DNA of 64,000 bases from TMED14 sp038145075 (lineage in GTDB: Bacteria > Bacteroidota > Bacteroidia > Flavobacteriales > Schleiferiaceae), in assembly GCA_038145075.1 (NCBI GenBank), contig JAYQOY010000002.1:8192-72191 (forward strand), given 5' to 3'. The position numbers were made by a program, and so were the translations under genes. The notes under the pieces are model-generated. The model was given only the letters and a program-made list of their open reading frames with translations. It searched no databases and was not told the DNA's origin. Shown in pieces: positions 35,941 to 46,700 of the stretch; within the stretch, counting starts at the first letter, position 1; every line of letters starts with the position of its first letter.

Positions 35941-38613
35941 ATGAAATTTTCACCCCTCTCCCTCCTTTTTGCCTGGCTTTTGGTACTGGGTACTGCCCCG
36001 GCCGAAGCGCAAGAGAGTTACCAGTTTTCGCCGTCCACGCGGGCGCAGTTGTGGACCAGTGCGACGGATTCCTTGGCGCTGGGCTTCGCCGGGGGGCTAA
36101 ACAACGCACAGTTTTTCAATCTGGACATCAATGGGGACGGCACGCAGGATTTGATCGTTTTTGACCGGGAGGGCAGCCGCTGGTTGCCGTTTCAGCGCGT
36201 CGGTGGGCAGTGGCGCTACCGGCCTTTGTGGGTCGCTCATTTCCCAGACGTGGACAACTGGGTCGTCTTTGCGGACTATTCCTGCGACGGCATTCCGGAT
36301 TTGTTTTGTTCCGTGGTGAACGGCGTGGGCGTGTATGAATCGAGCCGAATCAACGGCTTCGTCCACTACACCTGGGCCTTGAGCGGCACCTACCTCTACT
36401 CCACCTATACGACGGGCACCAACCCCATCAACTTGCTCGTGAATTCGACGGACGTGCCGGCCATTCGGGACGTGGATGGCAATGGCACGGTGGACATATT
36501 GACCTTTGGCCAGCAAGCGACTGCCGTGGAGTTCCACAGCAACAGCAGCAGCTGTGGATTGGACTTTAGCCGAGCTGACGCCTGCTGGGGCGATTTTTTG
36601 GAGAACAACTTGACCAATGCCATTACGATCGACGCCTGTACAGGCAGCTTGGGTGCCGGAGCGTCAGCGGAAGGTGGACTGCATTCGGGCTCTACGCTCT
36701 TAGCGACCGACCTGACGGGCAACGGACTGCTGGACATTCTGCTGGGCGACGTCAGCTTTACCTCAGCGGTGGCTGGTTTTAATGTGGGAAGCACCAGTGT
36801 GGCAAATATTGAATCGCAAGACAGCACCTGGCCCAGCGCTTCCATTCCTGTCCATCTGATCTATCCCATGTTTTCGGAGGTCGATGTGGATGCGGATGGC
36901 AGTCCCGAACTCATTGCGGCGCCCACCATGCCTATGAATGTGAGCGATACCTGCATTTGGCTGTACGATAATACGGGAAGTGCGACTGCGCCGGTTTGGA
37001 CCTTGGCGGATTCGAGTTTCTTACAGGGCCAAATGTTGGACGCCGGTCGCTACGCCGTTCCCTACCTGGCCGACCTCAACACGGACGGCCTGCTCGATTT
37101 GCTCGTGGGCACCTCGCAGGGGGTCGAATACTGGAAAAACGTGGGCAGCGCCAGCCATCCCGATTGGCAACTGACCCCCATGAGCGTGTCGGCCAGTGCG
37201 CAGGCCGCCCTCAAGGCCGAATGGTGCGCCCCGAGTGCAGCCGACCTCAATGGCGATGGCCTTCTGGATTTGGTGATCGGCCGGAGCGATGGAAAGCTAG
37301 CGTTCTGGGCCAATACGGGAAGTTTCTTCAGCCCTGTCTACACGGGTCAGGTGAGTTCGGCCTATCAAGGCATCGATGTGGGCCAGTTTGCCAGCCCCGA
37401 ATTGGCAGACTTGGATGGCGATGGCGATGTGGATTTGCTGGTGGGCAACGGCCAAGGCCACGTGGCCTACTATGAGAACCAATTGTCCTCGTTCACGCTG
37501 GTGTCCGATAAGTTTGGCGCCATTGACGCCGATTATGCCCAAACATCCTCCGGACGCGCAGTTCCGCGCTATGTCAATATTGACGGCGAAGCCTTTTTGG
37601 CCTTGGGCACGGCAGATTCTGGGGTCTTTCAATTGGACTCCTTGAGTTTCACGCAAACTGCACCGAGCTCAGTGGATTTCACCCTGGGCACGGGGACGAC
37701 CGCGACGAGCAGCCTGTTGGAAACGCCCTGGGGAAGCAGCAAGCGCACGGGCAGGCATCAGTACCTTATTCGGGCCGATGAATTGGCCGCATCGGGCCTC
37801 GTCGACAGCCGAATCACCCACTTTGGCCTCAATGTGACGTCCCCCTCAGCGCCTTACTTGAGCCAAGGATTCAGCATTAAAATCGGCCATACCACCCTCG
37901 ACAGTTTAAATGGATTTGCGCCCAGCGGCCAGTTGGTGTACTCCTACATCCACGTGCCCACCCAAGGCTGGAACACCATCACCCTGCAGACGCCGTTTGA
38001 CTACGACGGCACCTCTAACCTGCTGGTGGAAATTTGCTTCAGCAAGAATGTGGCGAGTTCGGACGTGCATATGGCAGCCACGCCCACGCCCTACCCCTCG
38101 CATACCTACGGTGACGTCTTCAACAACAACTCCATCACGTCGAACGGTTGTACGATGCCCGCGCTGGGGACCGATAGTTTGCGTCCCGACATGCGCTTCA
38201 CTTTGGTGCCCCGAATGCCCGTTCGGCGCCAGTGGCTCCGAGAAGGCCGCCTAAACGCCCCCGCGATTGCGGACATGGACGGCGACGGCAAGCCCGAACT
38301 GGTCCTAGGCCTCTCCACGGGTGGCTTGCGCTTTTACGCCGGCGATACCACTTCGATTGGCCTGCCCGAATGGCCCTTCTTCGACCGGAGCCCCGCAGAA
38401 TCGCTCCGGCTCTTCCCCAATCCGGGACAGCAGGGTTTCTGGGTGGAGGGGGCTAGCGGAGACCTTCAGGTCATCAACGTCCAAGGCCAAATCTTCTGGA
38501 CGGGTGCCGCCCATGGGCCCCTCTACATTACCACCGAAGATTGGCCTGCAGGCGTCTACATCGTTCACGATGGCCAACACGTCGGCCGATGGGTGAAGAC
38601 CCATGGATTCTAG
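35941..38613 (+). CDS. Secreted FG-GAP/VCBS repeat protein with type IX sorting domain
   Basis: An 890-residue protein from the ATG at 35941, chosen because it starts a clear signal peptide (FSPLSLLFAWLLVLG, ending AEAQ). Nine calcium-loop-like repeats are visible, such as DINGDGTQDL, DVDGNGTVDI, DLNGDGLLDL, DLDGDGDVDL and DMDGDGKPEL, fitting a beta-propeller. The last 75 residues (LRLFPNPG, then ADWPAGVYIV-like segments) match a type A type IX secretion sorting domain. It is probably exported to or anchored on the cell surface; the ligand is unknown. Its stop overlaps the next gene by 11 bases. Confidence 0.88.
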   Translation: MKFSPLSLLFAWLLVLGTAPAEAQESYQFSPSTRAQLWTSATDSLALGFAGGLNNAQFFNLDINGDGTQDLIVFDREGSRWLPFQRVGGQWRYRPLWVAHFPDVDNWVVFADYSCDGIPDLFCSVVNGVGVYESSRINGFVHYTWALSGTYLYSTYTTGTNPINLLVNSTDVPAIRDVDGNGTVDILTFGQQATAVEFHSNSSSCGLDFSRADACWGDFLENNLTNAITIDACTGSLGAGASAEGGLHSGSTLLATDLTGNGLLDILLGDVSFTSAVAGFNVGSTSVANIESQDSTWPSASIPVHLIYPMFSEVDVDADGSPELIAAPTMPMNVSDTCIWLYDNTGSATAPVWTLADSSFLQGQMLDAGRYAVPYLADLNTDGLLDLLVGTSQGVEYWKNVGSASHPDWQLTPMSVSASAQAALKAEWCAPSAADLNGDGLLDLVIGRSDGKLAFWANTGSFFSPVYTGQVSSAYQGIDVGQFASPELADLDGDGDVDLLVGNGQGHVAYYENQLSSFTLVSDKFGAIDADYAQTSSGRAVPRYVNIDGEAFLALGTADSGVFQLDSLSFTQTAPSSVDFTLGTGTTATSSLLETPWGSSKRTGRHQYLIRADELAASGLVDSRITHFGLNVTSPSAPYLSQGFSIKIGHTTLDSLNGFAPSGQLVYSYIHVPTQGWNTITLQTPFDYDGTSNLLVEICFSKNVASSDVHMAATPTPYPSHTYGDVFNNNSITSNGCTMPALGTDSLRPDMRFTLVPRMPVRRQWLREGRLNAPAIADMDGDGKPELVLGLSTGGLRFYAGDTTSIGLPEWPFFDRSPAESLRLFPNPGQQGFWVEGASGDLQVINVQGQIFWTGAAHGPLYITTEDWPAGVYIVHDGQHVGRWVKTHGF

Positions 38614-39028
38614 CACTAGCCCCGAATGGGTACTTCTCTTTGACGGACCCTGTGCGCTCTGCCAAGGCGCCGTGCGCTGGTTGATGCGTCGCGACCGGAA
38701 GCAAAAGCTCCGGTACAGCCCCTTGCAAGGCGATTGGGCGCAGGAATGGAAGCGGCGCCACGCCCCCGATGAGCCTTGGCCCGGTGAAGTCATCTTAGTC
38801 GCAGGCGAGCAGCACTGGATCGGCGCGGACGCCATTGGGAAATGCTTGCACCTTCTCCCCTTCCCCTACCCCATGTTGGGCTGGATCTACGCGCACCTAC
38901 CTGGCCGGAAAAAAATATACCGGTGGCTTGCGCAGCACCGGTATACCTGGTTTGGGAAAAAAGACGAAGTCCTTACAACGTGCCCAGCACCGCGTTCATG
39001 GCGCGAACCGCGTCCGCACTCTTGTTGA
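38603..39028 (+). CDS. DCC-family thiol-disulfide oxidoreductase-like protein
   Basis: A 141-residue protein of the DUF393/DCC family. The defining motif LLFDGPCALCQGAVRWLMRR carries D14, C17 and C20. KKIYRWLAQHRYTWFGKK is the typical C-terminal segment of the family. The ORF runs about 20 residues further than expected and overlaps the 3' end of the convergent mdh gene by 56 bases. The mdh terminator hairpin lies inside this coding region. Family function is not well defined. Confidence 0.88.
   Translation: MDSSTSPEWVLLFDGPCALCQGAVRWLMRRDRKQKLRYSPLQGDWAQEWKRRHAPDEPWPGEVILVAGEQHWIGADAIGKCLHLLPFPYPMLGWIYAHLPGRKKIYRWLAQHRYTWFGKKDEVLTTCPAPRSWREPRPHSC
38909..38945 (-). terminator. Terminator of mdh, embedded in the DCC gene
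   Basis: A perfect 10-bp inverted repeat, TATACCGGTG / CACCGGTATA, with a 10-base loop (38916-38945), followed on the minus strand by seven T. It lies 27 bases beyond the mdh stop but within the coding sequence of the convergent DCC gene. Confidence 0.85.
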
Positions 39029-39902
39029 AAGCGGCCTGCTCCTCGTCGTTGAGTTTGTAGTCTACAATCGTCTCCCAGCCGTTTTTGCCAATCACCACGG
39101 GCACGCCCAAGCAGATGTCGCTTTGGCCGTAGTCGCCGTCGAGGTAGACGCAACAGGGGAAAACTTTCTTTTGGTCGCGGACAATGCTCGCTACCAAAGC
39201 GGCACCGGCTGCACCGGGAGCATACCACGCAGATGTGCCAATCAAGCCCGTCAAGGTAGCACCGCCCACCATGGTGGCCGCTTTCACTTCCGCCAATTTC
39301 GCTTCGGAAAGGTGAGAAGAAACAGGCGTAGACTGGTAGGTGGCCAAACGCGTCAAAGGAATCATGGTCGTATCGCCGTGACCTCCAACTACCGTACCCT
39401 GCAAATCGCTGGCGGGTACGCCCATGGCCTCGGACAAGTAGTACTTGAAACGGCTGCTGTCCAAGATGCCGCCCATACCGATGATGCGGTTCTTGGGGAG
39501 GCCGCTCTCCTTGGCTGCCAAGTAGGTCATGGTATCCATAGGATTGGAAATCACCACGATGATGGCATTGGGAGAATGCGCCAAGGCATTGCTAACCACC
39601 GAACGAACGATGCCAGCATTGGTGCCGATCAATTCTTCGCGCGTCATGCCTGGCTTGCGGGGCAAACCTGAGGTGATGACCACCACTTCCGAACCTGCCG
39701 TAGCCGAGTAATCGCTGGTCACACCCTTTACTTTGGCGTCAAAGCCGTGCAGGGTGGCACACTGGTTCATGTCCATGGCTTTGCCTTCTGCGAAGCCTTC
39801 TTTGATGTCGAGCAACACGATTTCGGTAGCGAGCTCCATACGCACCATGGCTTCCGCACATGTGGCACCTACGTTACCTGCTCCGACAACTGTAATTTTC
39901 AT
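38973..39902 (-). CDS. mdh: Malate dehydrogenase
   Basis: A 309-residue LDH-like malate dehydrogenase of the TCA cycle. The Rossmann motif GAGNVGATCAE opens the protein. Arginine rather than glutamine in the substrate loop (GLPRKPGMTREE) marks malate specificity. The catalytic His lies in VVGGHGDTTMIPL and the Asp/Asn in VISNPMDTMTY. A TAnnTTTG element lies upstream, between mdh and gyrB. Confidence 0.96.
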   Translation of the reverse strand: MKITVVGAGNVGATCAEAMVRMELATEIVLLDIKEGFAEGKAMDMNQCATLHGFDAKVKGVTSDYSATAGSEVVVITSGLPRKPGMTREELIGTNAGIVRSVVSNALAHSPNAIIVVISNPMDTMTYLAAKESGLPKNRIIGMGGILDSSRFKYYLSEAMGVPASDLQGTVVGGHGDTTMIPLTRLATYQSTPVSSHLSEAKLAEVKAATMVGGATLTGLIGTSAWYAPGAAGAALVASIVRDQKKVFPCCVYLDGDYGQSDICLGVPVVIGKNGWETIVDYKLNDEEQAAFNKSADAVRAMNAVLGTL

Positions 39903-39929
39903 GAGTTTAAGGACTTAATATGCTTGCTG

Positions 39930-39937
39930 CAAAGGTA
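39930..39937 (-). promoter_or_regulatory. Promoter -7 element of mdh
   Basis: TACCTTTG on the minus strand, 27 bases before the mdh ATG and just past the gyrB stop. Confidence 0.45.
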
Positions 39938-39944
39938 GGCAGGC

Positions 39945-41885
39945 TTACGCGTCGATACGAGCGTAACGGGCGTTTTTCTCGATGAATTCGCGTCGAGGCG
40001 GAACGTCGTCTCCCATAAGCATGGAGAAGATGCGGTCCGCTTCAGAAGCGTTGTCGATAGTGACTTGCTTGAGGGTCCGGCCTTCTGGATTCATGGTCGT
40101 CTCCCAAAGCTGTTCGGCATTCATCTCACCCAAACCTTTATAGCGCTGAATGGTCACTCCGCTCTGCTCTTCCCCCCCCAATTCACGGGCAATTTGGTCG
40201 CGCTGCCCTTCGTTCCATGCGTAGGCGGACTTGCTGCCTTTCTTCACCAAGTACAAGGGAGGTGAGGCGATGTAGACATAGCCATTCTCTACGAGCTCTT
40301 TCATGTAGCGGAAGAAGAAGGTCATAATCAAGGTAGCGATGTGCGAACCGTCCACGTCAGCGTCACACATGATGACAATTTTGTGGTAGCGCAGCTTGGC
40401 GGTATTCAAGGCCTTGCTGTCTTCTTCTGTGCCCAAGCTGACGCCCAATGCCGTGAAGATGTTGCGGATTTCCTCGTTCTCAAAGGCCTTGTGCTGCATG
40501 GCCTTTTCGACGTTCAAAATCTTACCGCGCAGAGGCATGATGGCTTGGAACTTACGGTCGCGGCCTTGCTTGGCCGTACCGCCTGCCGAATCACCCTCAA
40601 CCAGGAAGATTTCGCATTGTGCGGGATCCGTTTCTGAACAGTCGGCTAGTTTGCCGGGCAAGCTGTTGCCGCCCAAAACGGTTTTGCGCTGCACCATTTC
40701 GCGTGCTTTGCGGGCAGCGATACGGGCTTTTGCAGCGAGAACGACCTTCTGAACGATGGTGCGCGCCTCAGCGGGATGCTCCTCCAAGTAGTTGGTCAGC
40801 ATTTCGCCCACGATGCGATCCACGGCACCGGAAACTTCAGAGTTGCCCAACTTGGTTTTTGTCTGGCCCTCAAACTGAGGCTCCATCACCTTCACGGATA
40901 TGACCGCTGACAGGCCTTCGCGGAAGTCGTCACCGGCAACCTCCACTTTCTCCTTGGTGAGGATACCGCTTTCGTCGGCGTACTTCTTGAGCGTTCGGGT
41001 CAATGCGCGACGGAAACCCGCCAAATGCGTACCGCCCTCGTGCGTGTTGATGTTGTTGACGTAGGAGTGAATGTTTTCCGAATAGCTCGTATTGTAAATC
41101 ATGGCCACTTCCACGGGGATGCCGTCAATCTCCCCTTCCATGTACATAGGCTCGGGTATCAAGGCCTCGCGGTTTTGATCCACATAGGCCACAAATTCGC
41201 GAAGACCCCCCTCTGAATGGAAGACTTCTGTACGTGCCACGCCGTTCTCGTCGAGATCCCGTGAATCCGTCAATTGAATGCGAATGCCACGGTTCAAGTA
41301 GGACAGTTCACGCAAGCGTGCAGCAAGGATATCGTACTGGTAGACCGCTTCATAGAAAATGCTAGTATCTGGCTGGAAGGTGACGATAGTACCCCGGTAG
41401 TCCGAGTTCCCAATCTCCTTCACGGGGTACAAGGGCTTACCAATGGAGTACTCCTGCTGGTATTCCTTGCCATCGCGGTGAACGTGCACGTCCAAATGGG
41501 TAGACAAAGCGTTCACACAGGATACACCCACACCGTGCAGACCGCCAGAAACCTTGTAGGAATCCTTGTCAAACTTACCCCCTGCGTGCAGGACGGTCAT
41601 GACCACTTCGAGGGCCGAACGGTTTTCCTTCGTGTGCATGGCCACGGGGATGCCGCGACCGTCGTCCTTAACGGTGATCGAATTGCCTTCGTTGATGGTT
41701 ACTTCTACGGATGTGGCATGGCCGGCAAGCGCTTCGTCAATGGAGTTGTCCACAACTTCATAGACCAAGTGGTGCAGACCTTTTTGACCCACATCGCCGA
41801 TGTACATCGCGGGGCGTTTACGAACGGCTTCGAGTCCTTCCAGGACCTGGATACTATCCGCGCTGTATTGCTTGGCTTCACTCAT
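39945..41885 (-). CDS. gyrB: DNA gyrase subunit B
   Basis: A 646-residue type IIA topoisomerase B subunit without the large enterobacterial insert. The GHKL ATPase has EVVDNSIDEALAGH, KDDGRGIPVAMH and GGLHGVGVSCVNAL. The TOPRIM domain has EGDSAGGTAKQGRDRKFQA and CDADVDGSHIATL, and the C-terminus carries RYKGLGEMNAEQLWETTMNP. It supplies ATP-driven negative supercoiling with GyrA, which is not in the window. Confidence 0.97.
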   Translation of the reverse strand: MSEAKQYSADSIQVLEGLEAVRKRPAMYIGDVGQKGLHHLVYEVVDNSIDEALAGHATSVEVTINEGNSITVKDDGRGIPVAMHTKENRSALEVVMTVLHAGGKFDKDSYKVSGGLHGVGVSCVNALSTHLDVHVHRDGKEYQQEYSIGKPLYPVKEIGNSDYRGTIVTFQPDTSIFYEAVYQYDILAARLRELSYLNRGIRIQLTDSRDLDENGVARTEVFHSEGGLREFVAYVDQNREALIPEPMYMEGEIDGIPVEVAMIYNTSYSENIHSYVNNINTHEGGTHLAGFRRALTRTLKKYADESGILTKEKVEVAGDDFREGLSAVISVKVMEPQFEGQTKTKLGNSEVSGAVDRIVGEMLTNYLEEHPAEARTIVQKVVLAAKARIAARKAREMVQRKTVLGGNSLPGKLADCSETDPAQCEIFLVEGDSAGGTAKQGRDRKFQAIMPLRGKILNVEKAMQHKAFENEEIRNIFTALGVSLGTEEDSKALNTAKLRYHKIVIMCDADVDGSHIATLIMTFFFRYMKELVENGYVYIASPPLYLVKKGSKSAYAWNEGQRDQIARELGGEEQSGVTIQRYKGLGEMNAEQLWETTMNPEGRTLKQVTIDNASEADRIFSMLMGDDVPPRREFIEKNARYARIDA

Positions 41886-41912
41886 GTTTTAACGGGTAAC
41901 TAGTCTATCCAA

Positions 41913-41920
41913 CAAAGATA
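41913..41920 (-). promoter_or_regulatory. Promoter -7 element of gyrB
   Basis: TATCTTTG on the minus strand, 27 bases before the gyrB ATG, in the 148-base spacer after the outer-membrane barrel gene. Confidence 0.45.
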
Positions 41921-42033
41921 ACTTCGGTATTTTTCTTAGGGGTGTACCCAAAAGAAAAACCTGCCCGTTTATCAACATTTTTTTCAACAAGAGCGCATTT
42001 CTCGCTCTCGGTGAATATCCCGGTCGTTTGCGT

Positions 42034-43737
42034 TTAAAACTTGTACACCAGGCCCAAATTTGCACGAATTCCCTGTACAGGGTATCCCGTCCACCACGTG
42101 GTGCGGCTGTGAAAGAGGTTGTCTATGCGGAACGTGGCGTTCAACTGCTTGTTGTACGTGTACACCGCACTCAAGCGACCATCGAGGAAAGCGGGCAAGG
42201 TCTCATCCCCATTTTCCCCTTGCGCCAAGCGGCTTCCGCGGTAAATGATGGTAGACTCAAATCGAATCTTGTCCTTTAGGTTGAAGAAGGCCTGGCCGCC
42301 AATTTCGGAGGCCGGCACGTGGTAGAGGGTTCCACCGTCGTTTCGGGTAGCCGTTCGCAACGTGGCGAATGCACGGACTTCCCAGCCTAGGCCATTTTGG
42401 AAGCTCAATTCGCCTGAGGGCTCCAACATGGTTACGCCCACGTACTGAACATTGAACCGACCACTGTCTCCAGCGGACGTCCAATCCGAATAGTCACGCG
42501 TGAACATGGCATAGTTGGCATAGGAGCGCTGGCGAATGCCAAAGCGGTAGCCCATGGTGGACGTCAAACGGCCGGATGCGCCCGCATACAAGCTCGCTTG
42601 ACGGATGGCTTCGTACTGCGCCGCTTCACTGAGGAAGGGCATGGCCTCTACGCGAGCGCGCATGCCGCCATTGTCCGCAGAGCCTTCGAGACCCGCGTAC
42701 AAATTCAACACGTGCTTAACCAGCGGAAACTCCAAATGCACTACCGGGGGCAAATAGGGCTTGTCCCAGGCGCTTCCCTGTCCCGTGAAAATGGCATTTA
42801 AGCCCACACGGAAGTAGATGGACCCCACACTGTCCGATACGGCTGGAGAAAACTGCGCCGACCAATAGTCCACAGGACCCACAGGCAGCCCGAGACTGTC
42901 CGTATTCGCAGTTTGCATCAAATGGTTCCACGAACCCTGTATGGGCAACTCCAAGAAGACATCTTGGACGGGCAAACGCCAGTCGATGCCTCCCGCGAGA
43001 CCACTTTCCACTTGACGACCTCCTTGGTCGATCCAGTGGTGGCCGGTGAGTTCGGCCCCGTGGAAGACCTGCTTCCGACGGATTCGGCTTTGGATGTAGG
43101 ACAGACCTACTTGGTAGTCCTGCGTCCAGCGTCCGGGAGCTGAAGCGGCTGTATCTGCCGCATTGCTCGCTGTCAACGGTATGCCGTAAAACGCGTAGCG
43201 GTTCCAGTCGGCCGATGCTTCGGTGCTCAAGCGACCGCGGCCAATGATGCGTGAATAATGGCCGGTGAGCGAGTTCTCCATCCACGTGGTGCGGTTGTAT
43301 ACATTGAAGGGGTTTCCGGTCGCATCCTTCGCTTTGAATCCGCCTTGGGTTGAAAAATGTTGGCCCTGAATGCCCCAGCGCTGTAGGTCCGAACGCGCAT
43401 TTCCCAGGGCAAAACCCACATCTGCGGTGGCGTAGTTGCCGAGCGCCATGTGCACGGTGTTAGCAGGCAAGCGCTCCAATTTGGTGCGGCTGATTTTCAA
43501 TGGAGGGATGGCTTCCATGCGCGGTTCGGGCACCCAAGTTCGATTTCGCACACTGATGGCCACCGGCAATTTCTCGACGGTGGTGTCCATCACGTTGGGC
43601 TGGCCCGTGATTTTGATGCCTTCGGCTACTTGGGCCTTGTACTTTTCGGTGACCGAAATTTCAATGCCGTTTATCACCGGCTGCGCCCACACGCTTGCCG
43701 CCGTCAAAGTCAGAATAGAAAAGAGAATGCGTTTCAT
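42034..43737 (-). CDS. Outer-membrane beta-barrel protein (TonB-receptor-like, no plug recognised)
   Basis: A 567-residue protein with a signal peptide (about 1-18, ending ASVWAQ). Alternating beta strands with aromatic girdles run across most of the length (for example GHYSRIIGRGRLSTEASADW). It ends in FRIDNLFHSRTTWWTGYPVQ and a terminal Phe, typical of barrels inserted by BamA. No TonB box or plug motif was recognised. Its ATG overlaps the stop of the large TPR gene (ATGA), so the two products likely work together. Function unknown. Confidence 0.75.
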   Translation of the reverse strand: MKRILFSILTLTAASVWAQPVINGIEISVTEKYKAQVAEGIKITGQPNVMDTTVEKLPVAISVRNRTWVPEPRMEAIPPLKISRTKLERLPANTVHMALGNYATADVGFALGNARSDLQRWGIQGQHFSTQGGFKAKDATGNPFNVYNRTTWMENSLTGHYSRIIGRGRLSTEASADWNRYAFYGIPLTASNAADTAASAPGRWTQDYQVGLSYIQSRIRRKQVFHGAELTGHHWIDQGGRQVESGLAGGIDWRLPVQDVFLELPIQGSWNHLMQTANTDSLGLPVGPVDYWSAQFSPAVSDSVGSIYFRVGLNAIFTGQGSAWDKPYLPPVVHLEFPLVKHVLNLYAGLEGSADNGGMRARVEAMPFLSEAAQYEAIRQASLYAGASGRLTSTMGYRFGIRQRSYANYAMFTRDYSDWTSAGDSGRFNVQYVGVTMLEPSGELSFQNGLGWEVRAFATLRTATRNDGGTLYHVPASEIGGQAFFNLKDKIRFESTIIYRGSRLAQGENGDETLPAFLDGRLSAVYTYNKQLNATFRIDNLFHSRTTWWTGYPVQGIRANLGLVYKF

Positions 43738-46700
43738 GGGAGCGTAGGCGTTTCGATGATAGTGTCCCCTTCAGGGCCGCTGGAGTCTTCGGCGGGGGTA
43801 TTCAAAATGGCTTGGAAAACCTTCGCTTGCTCCACCGTTTCAGCGATGAAGTTTTCCGCGATAATAAAGTCCAAGGTGTAGTTCGCTTGGAATTTGTCGT
43901 CCAAAGCGTCGTAGTTGTGCGCCAAGATCAGCAGCGCTTTGAAGCGCCATTCGCCTTGACCGGGCAAATTGTCAATCAGCCAGAAAATTTCTTCGTTCGA
44001 GGCCGAATGCGATCCGTCCAAGTACAAAATCAAGGCCTCATAGTAGGAAGCCTCCGCTTGCAGGACAGCCGGACCGTTCTTCTTTAATTCCGCATAGGCA
44101 TTGAGCGACTTTGTGACCCAGTCTTTTTGACTCTCCTCCAATCCAGGATCGCCCCACGAAGCAAGGAAGTCCGCTTTCCGCGTGCGGCTACCCATACCGA
44201 TGGTCATGGCATTGCGCGCGACATTCGCTTTGGCTTCAGTTCGAACTTCTGGGCTATTGCGTTCGTCGGCCGCAACCACTTCGGAATAGCCGTAGGCCAC
44301 TTCAAGGTGCTTCAAGGCTTGGTGGCCGCGCATCATGGCCACATTGGCTTCGCGCAGCAAGCTGGGGTCATCGCTTAAGGCGAGTACGGATTCCGCTGCG
44401 ATAAGCATTTCGTCGGCGTTCTTTCGGGCCGAACTAATGCGCAAAATCCACGTCCACGCATTGATGTGGTGCTCGCCCACAGGCGCTTGCGTGACCTTGC
44501 GGAAGTAGCTCAAAGCCTCCTCCGCCTTGTTGAGACGGCGCGCAGATTCGCCTGCGTAGTGGTTAGCCTTCACCGTGAAGAAGCCATCGGGGAAGCGCTT
44601 CATGTAGCGGTCAAAGCCCGCCATAGCCTCGTCAAACTTGCTGGAGCCGTACTTGTCGTAGGCCGACATGTAGGCGACGCTGTCCAATTCGCTGGCGCGG
44701 ATTTGGGCAAAGTCAATGCCCTGCACCCAAGTCAAATAGTCGTCGATGCGGTTGGCCTCGTCGTAGACGCTGCGTGCCGTGGTGATGGCTTCGCGCGCCT
44801 CTGGGGTTCCAGGGTATTTCTTCACGATGTCCTGGAAGGACGCGATGGCCGCATCCAAACGCTGGTCGTTGCGTTGGGCGATGGCGATGTTCAACGCGGC
44901 GCGGCGGGCCTTTTCGGAATTGGGCACGCGGCGCATGTAGGCCTTGAAGGAGGCTTCGGCATCGCTGTTTTCGCCGCGGCGAAGCTGCGTTTGTGCCAAT
45001 TCGTACTGGGCTTCGTCCGAATACTTACCGCCATAGGCGTCGTTTTCCGTGTTGGCCGCCGCGAGGGCGCGCAAGGTGGCCATCTTTTGGCTGTCCTTGC
45101 CCAACAAGCCCATACAGAGCGCTTTCTGGAATTCGGCGTAGCCGGCATAGCGGCCGTTCGCGTCTAGTCGGACTGATTTTTCATAGTACTCCTGTGCCAA
45201 GGCGTGCTTGCCGAGCAAGAAATAGAGATCCGCCAAACGCAATGTGGCATCTTCGATCTTGCGGTCCTTGCCCTTGGCATCCTGGAGGTACACCCGGAAT
45301 GCCGCCGAAGCATCTTCCAAGCGGTCCAACTTGTACAAGCAGTAGGCCTTGTTGTAGAGGGCGGTGGGACGTTCGGTCAAGGTGTAGCTTCCGGGAGTTT
45401 TCAGGAAGGACTCAAATTGAGCGAGCGCCTCCTGGGCATCGCCCTTTCGGTAGGCCAATTCGCCCAACCAGAAATGGCTCAAGGCTACAAACGTCAAGTT
45501 CTGCGGATAGCCCAAGGACTTGTTGAAGTACTCTTGAGCGCCAGACCAGTCGCTGACTTGGAAGAATTCAACGGCGCGGAAGTAGGCCACACGCTGGTAG
45601 GCCTCGCGCATAGCCATCGTGCCCATACCGGTTTGAACGATGGCCTCCATAGCACGTCCGTAGTCTTTGGACGTGATGTAGAGGTTTGCCAAGTATTCAT
45701 TGGCTTCGCGGCGGTGCTCCGTTTGCGGGAAGTCGCTCAGGAAACGCTTAAACATGTCAATGGCGTCGCCAAAGGGGCTCGAACTCTTGTAGGTCAGTTT
45801 AGCGGCTTGGAAGGCGGATTCTTCGAGAATGACCGGATCCTTGGCCAATTCACTCACCGCTTTGAAGGCATTGAGTGCTTCCTCCAATTGGCCCTCTTTC
45901 ACATAGCAGTCGGCCAAGAGGTACAGCCCGAATTCAGACACCTGACCCGCGTTGCTGGAAATCTTGTTCAAGGCCTGAATCGCCTCTTTGTAATGCCCGG
46001 TCTGCGCATTGACCACCCCGAGCTGGTAGTAGTCGTCGGCGGTCATTTTTCCGCCCAAATCGCGGTGCATCGCCAAGTAGGGCAAGGCTTCGGGATAGCG
46101 CTTTTTCTTGTAGAGGCTTTGGCCAATCAGTTTGGCAATCTCTGGAGTGCGCTTGGCCGTGGCGTTCTTGAGCAAGGATTCACCCAGCTTCAACAGCTTG
46201 TCGTCCAAGCCTTGACGCGCATAGATTTGGGCCAAATAGTACGGAACGACCATGCCGAACTCTTCGTGGTTCTGCAAAGGCTCCAAGTTCTCCATCGCCG
46301 TCACATCGTTGGTGTCCAAGTACGCGATGTGGCCGTAGTAGTACTGGGCCGAAGCCGCAATGGGGTACTTGGTGGCTTTCGCCGCGGCCAATTGCGGACG
46401 GGCCAAATCGTACTCTTCCAACAAGAAATGCGAATAGCCGAGCTTGAATTGCACTTCGGCGCGTTCCGCCTTGGGCAGATAGAGACCGTCTAGGCGGCGC
46501 AGCCAATCGCGCGCATCGTTGTAGCGGCGGCGGTTGAAAGAATATTCGGCCATCTCCAAAACGGCTTCCTTGCGGCGGGCCGTGCTGGGGTACGCATCTA
46601 GGAAAGCCAGTACTTGGTCGCCCGCATCGCGGTTGAGCAATCGCACCGCGCAGATGGCTTTAAAGAAAGCGGCCTGCTCGGCCAAATCGGTTTGTGCATC

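Noticed and set aside
36061..38340. Repeated GATGG/GGCGAT DNA motifs in the FG-GAP gene as a possible mobile or phase-variable repeat
   Set aside because: They encode DxDGDG calcium loops at irregular spacing and differ at the DNA level, so protein repeats explain them.
42001..42033. GAGCG / CGCTC inverted repeat after the barrel gene as a terminator
   Set aside because: The stem is only about 5 bp and no adjoining T run follows on the transcribed strand, so support is too weak.
45204..46493. 429-codon plus-strand ORF opposite the TPR gene
   Set aside because: The minus-strand TPR repeats explain the sequence; the antisense frame shows only mirrored repeat composition.
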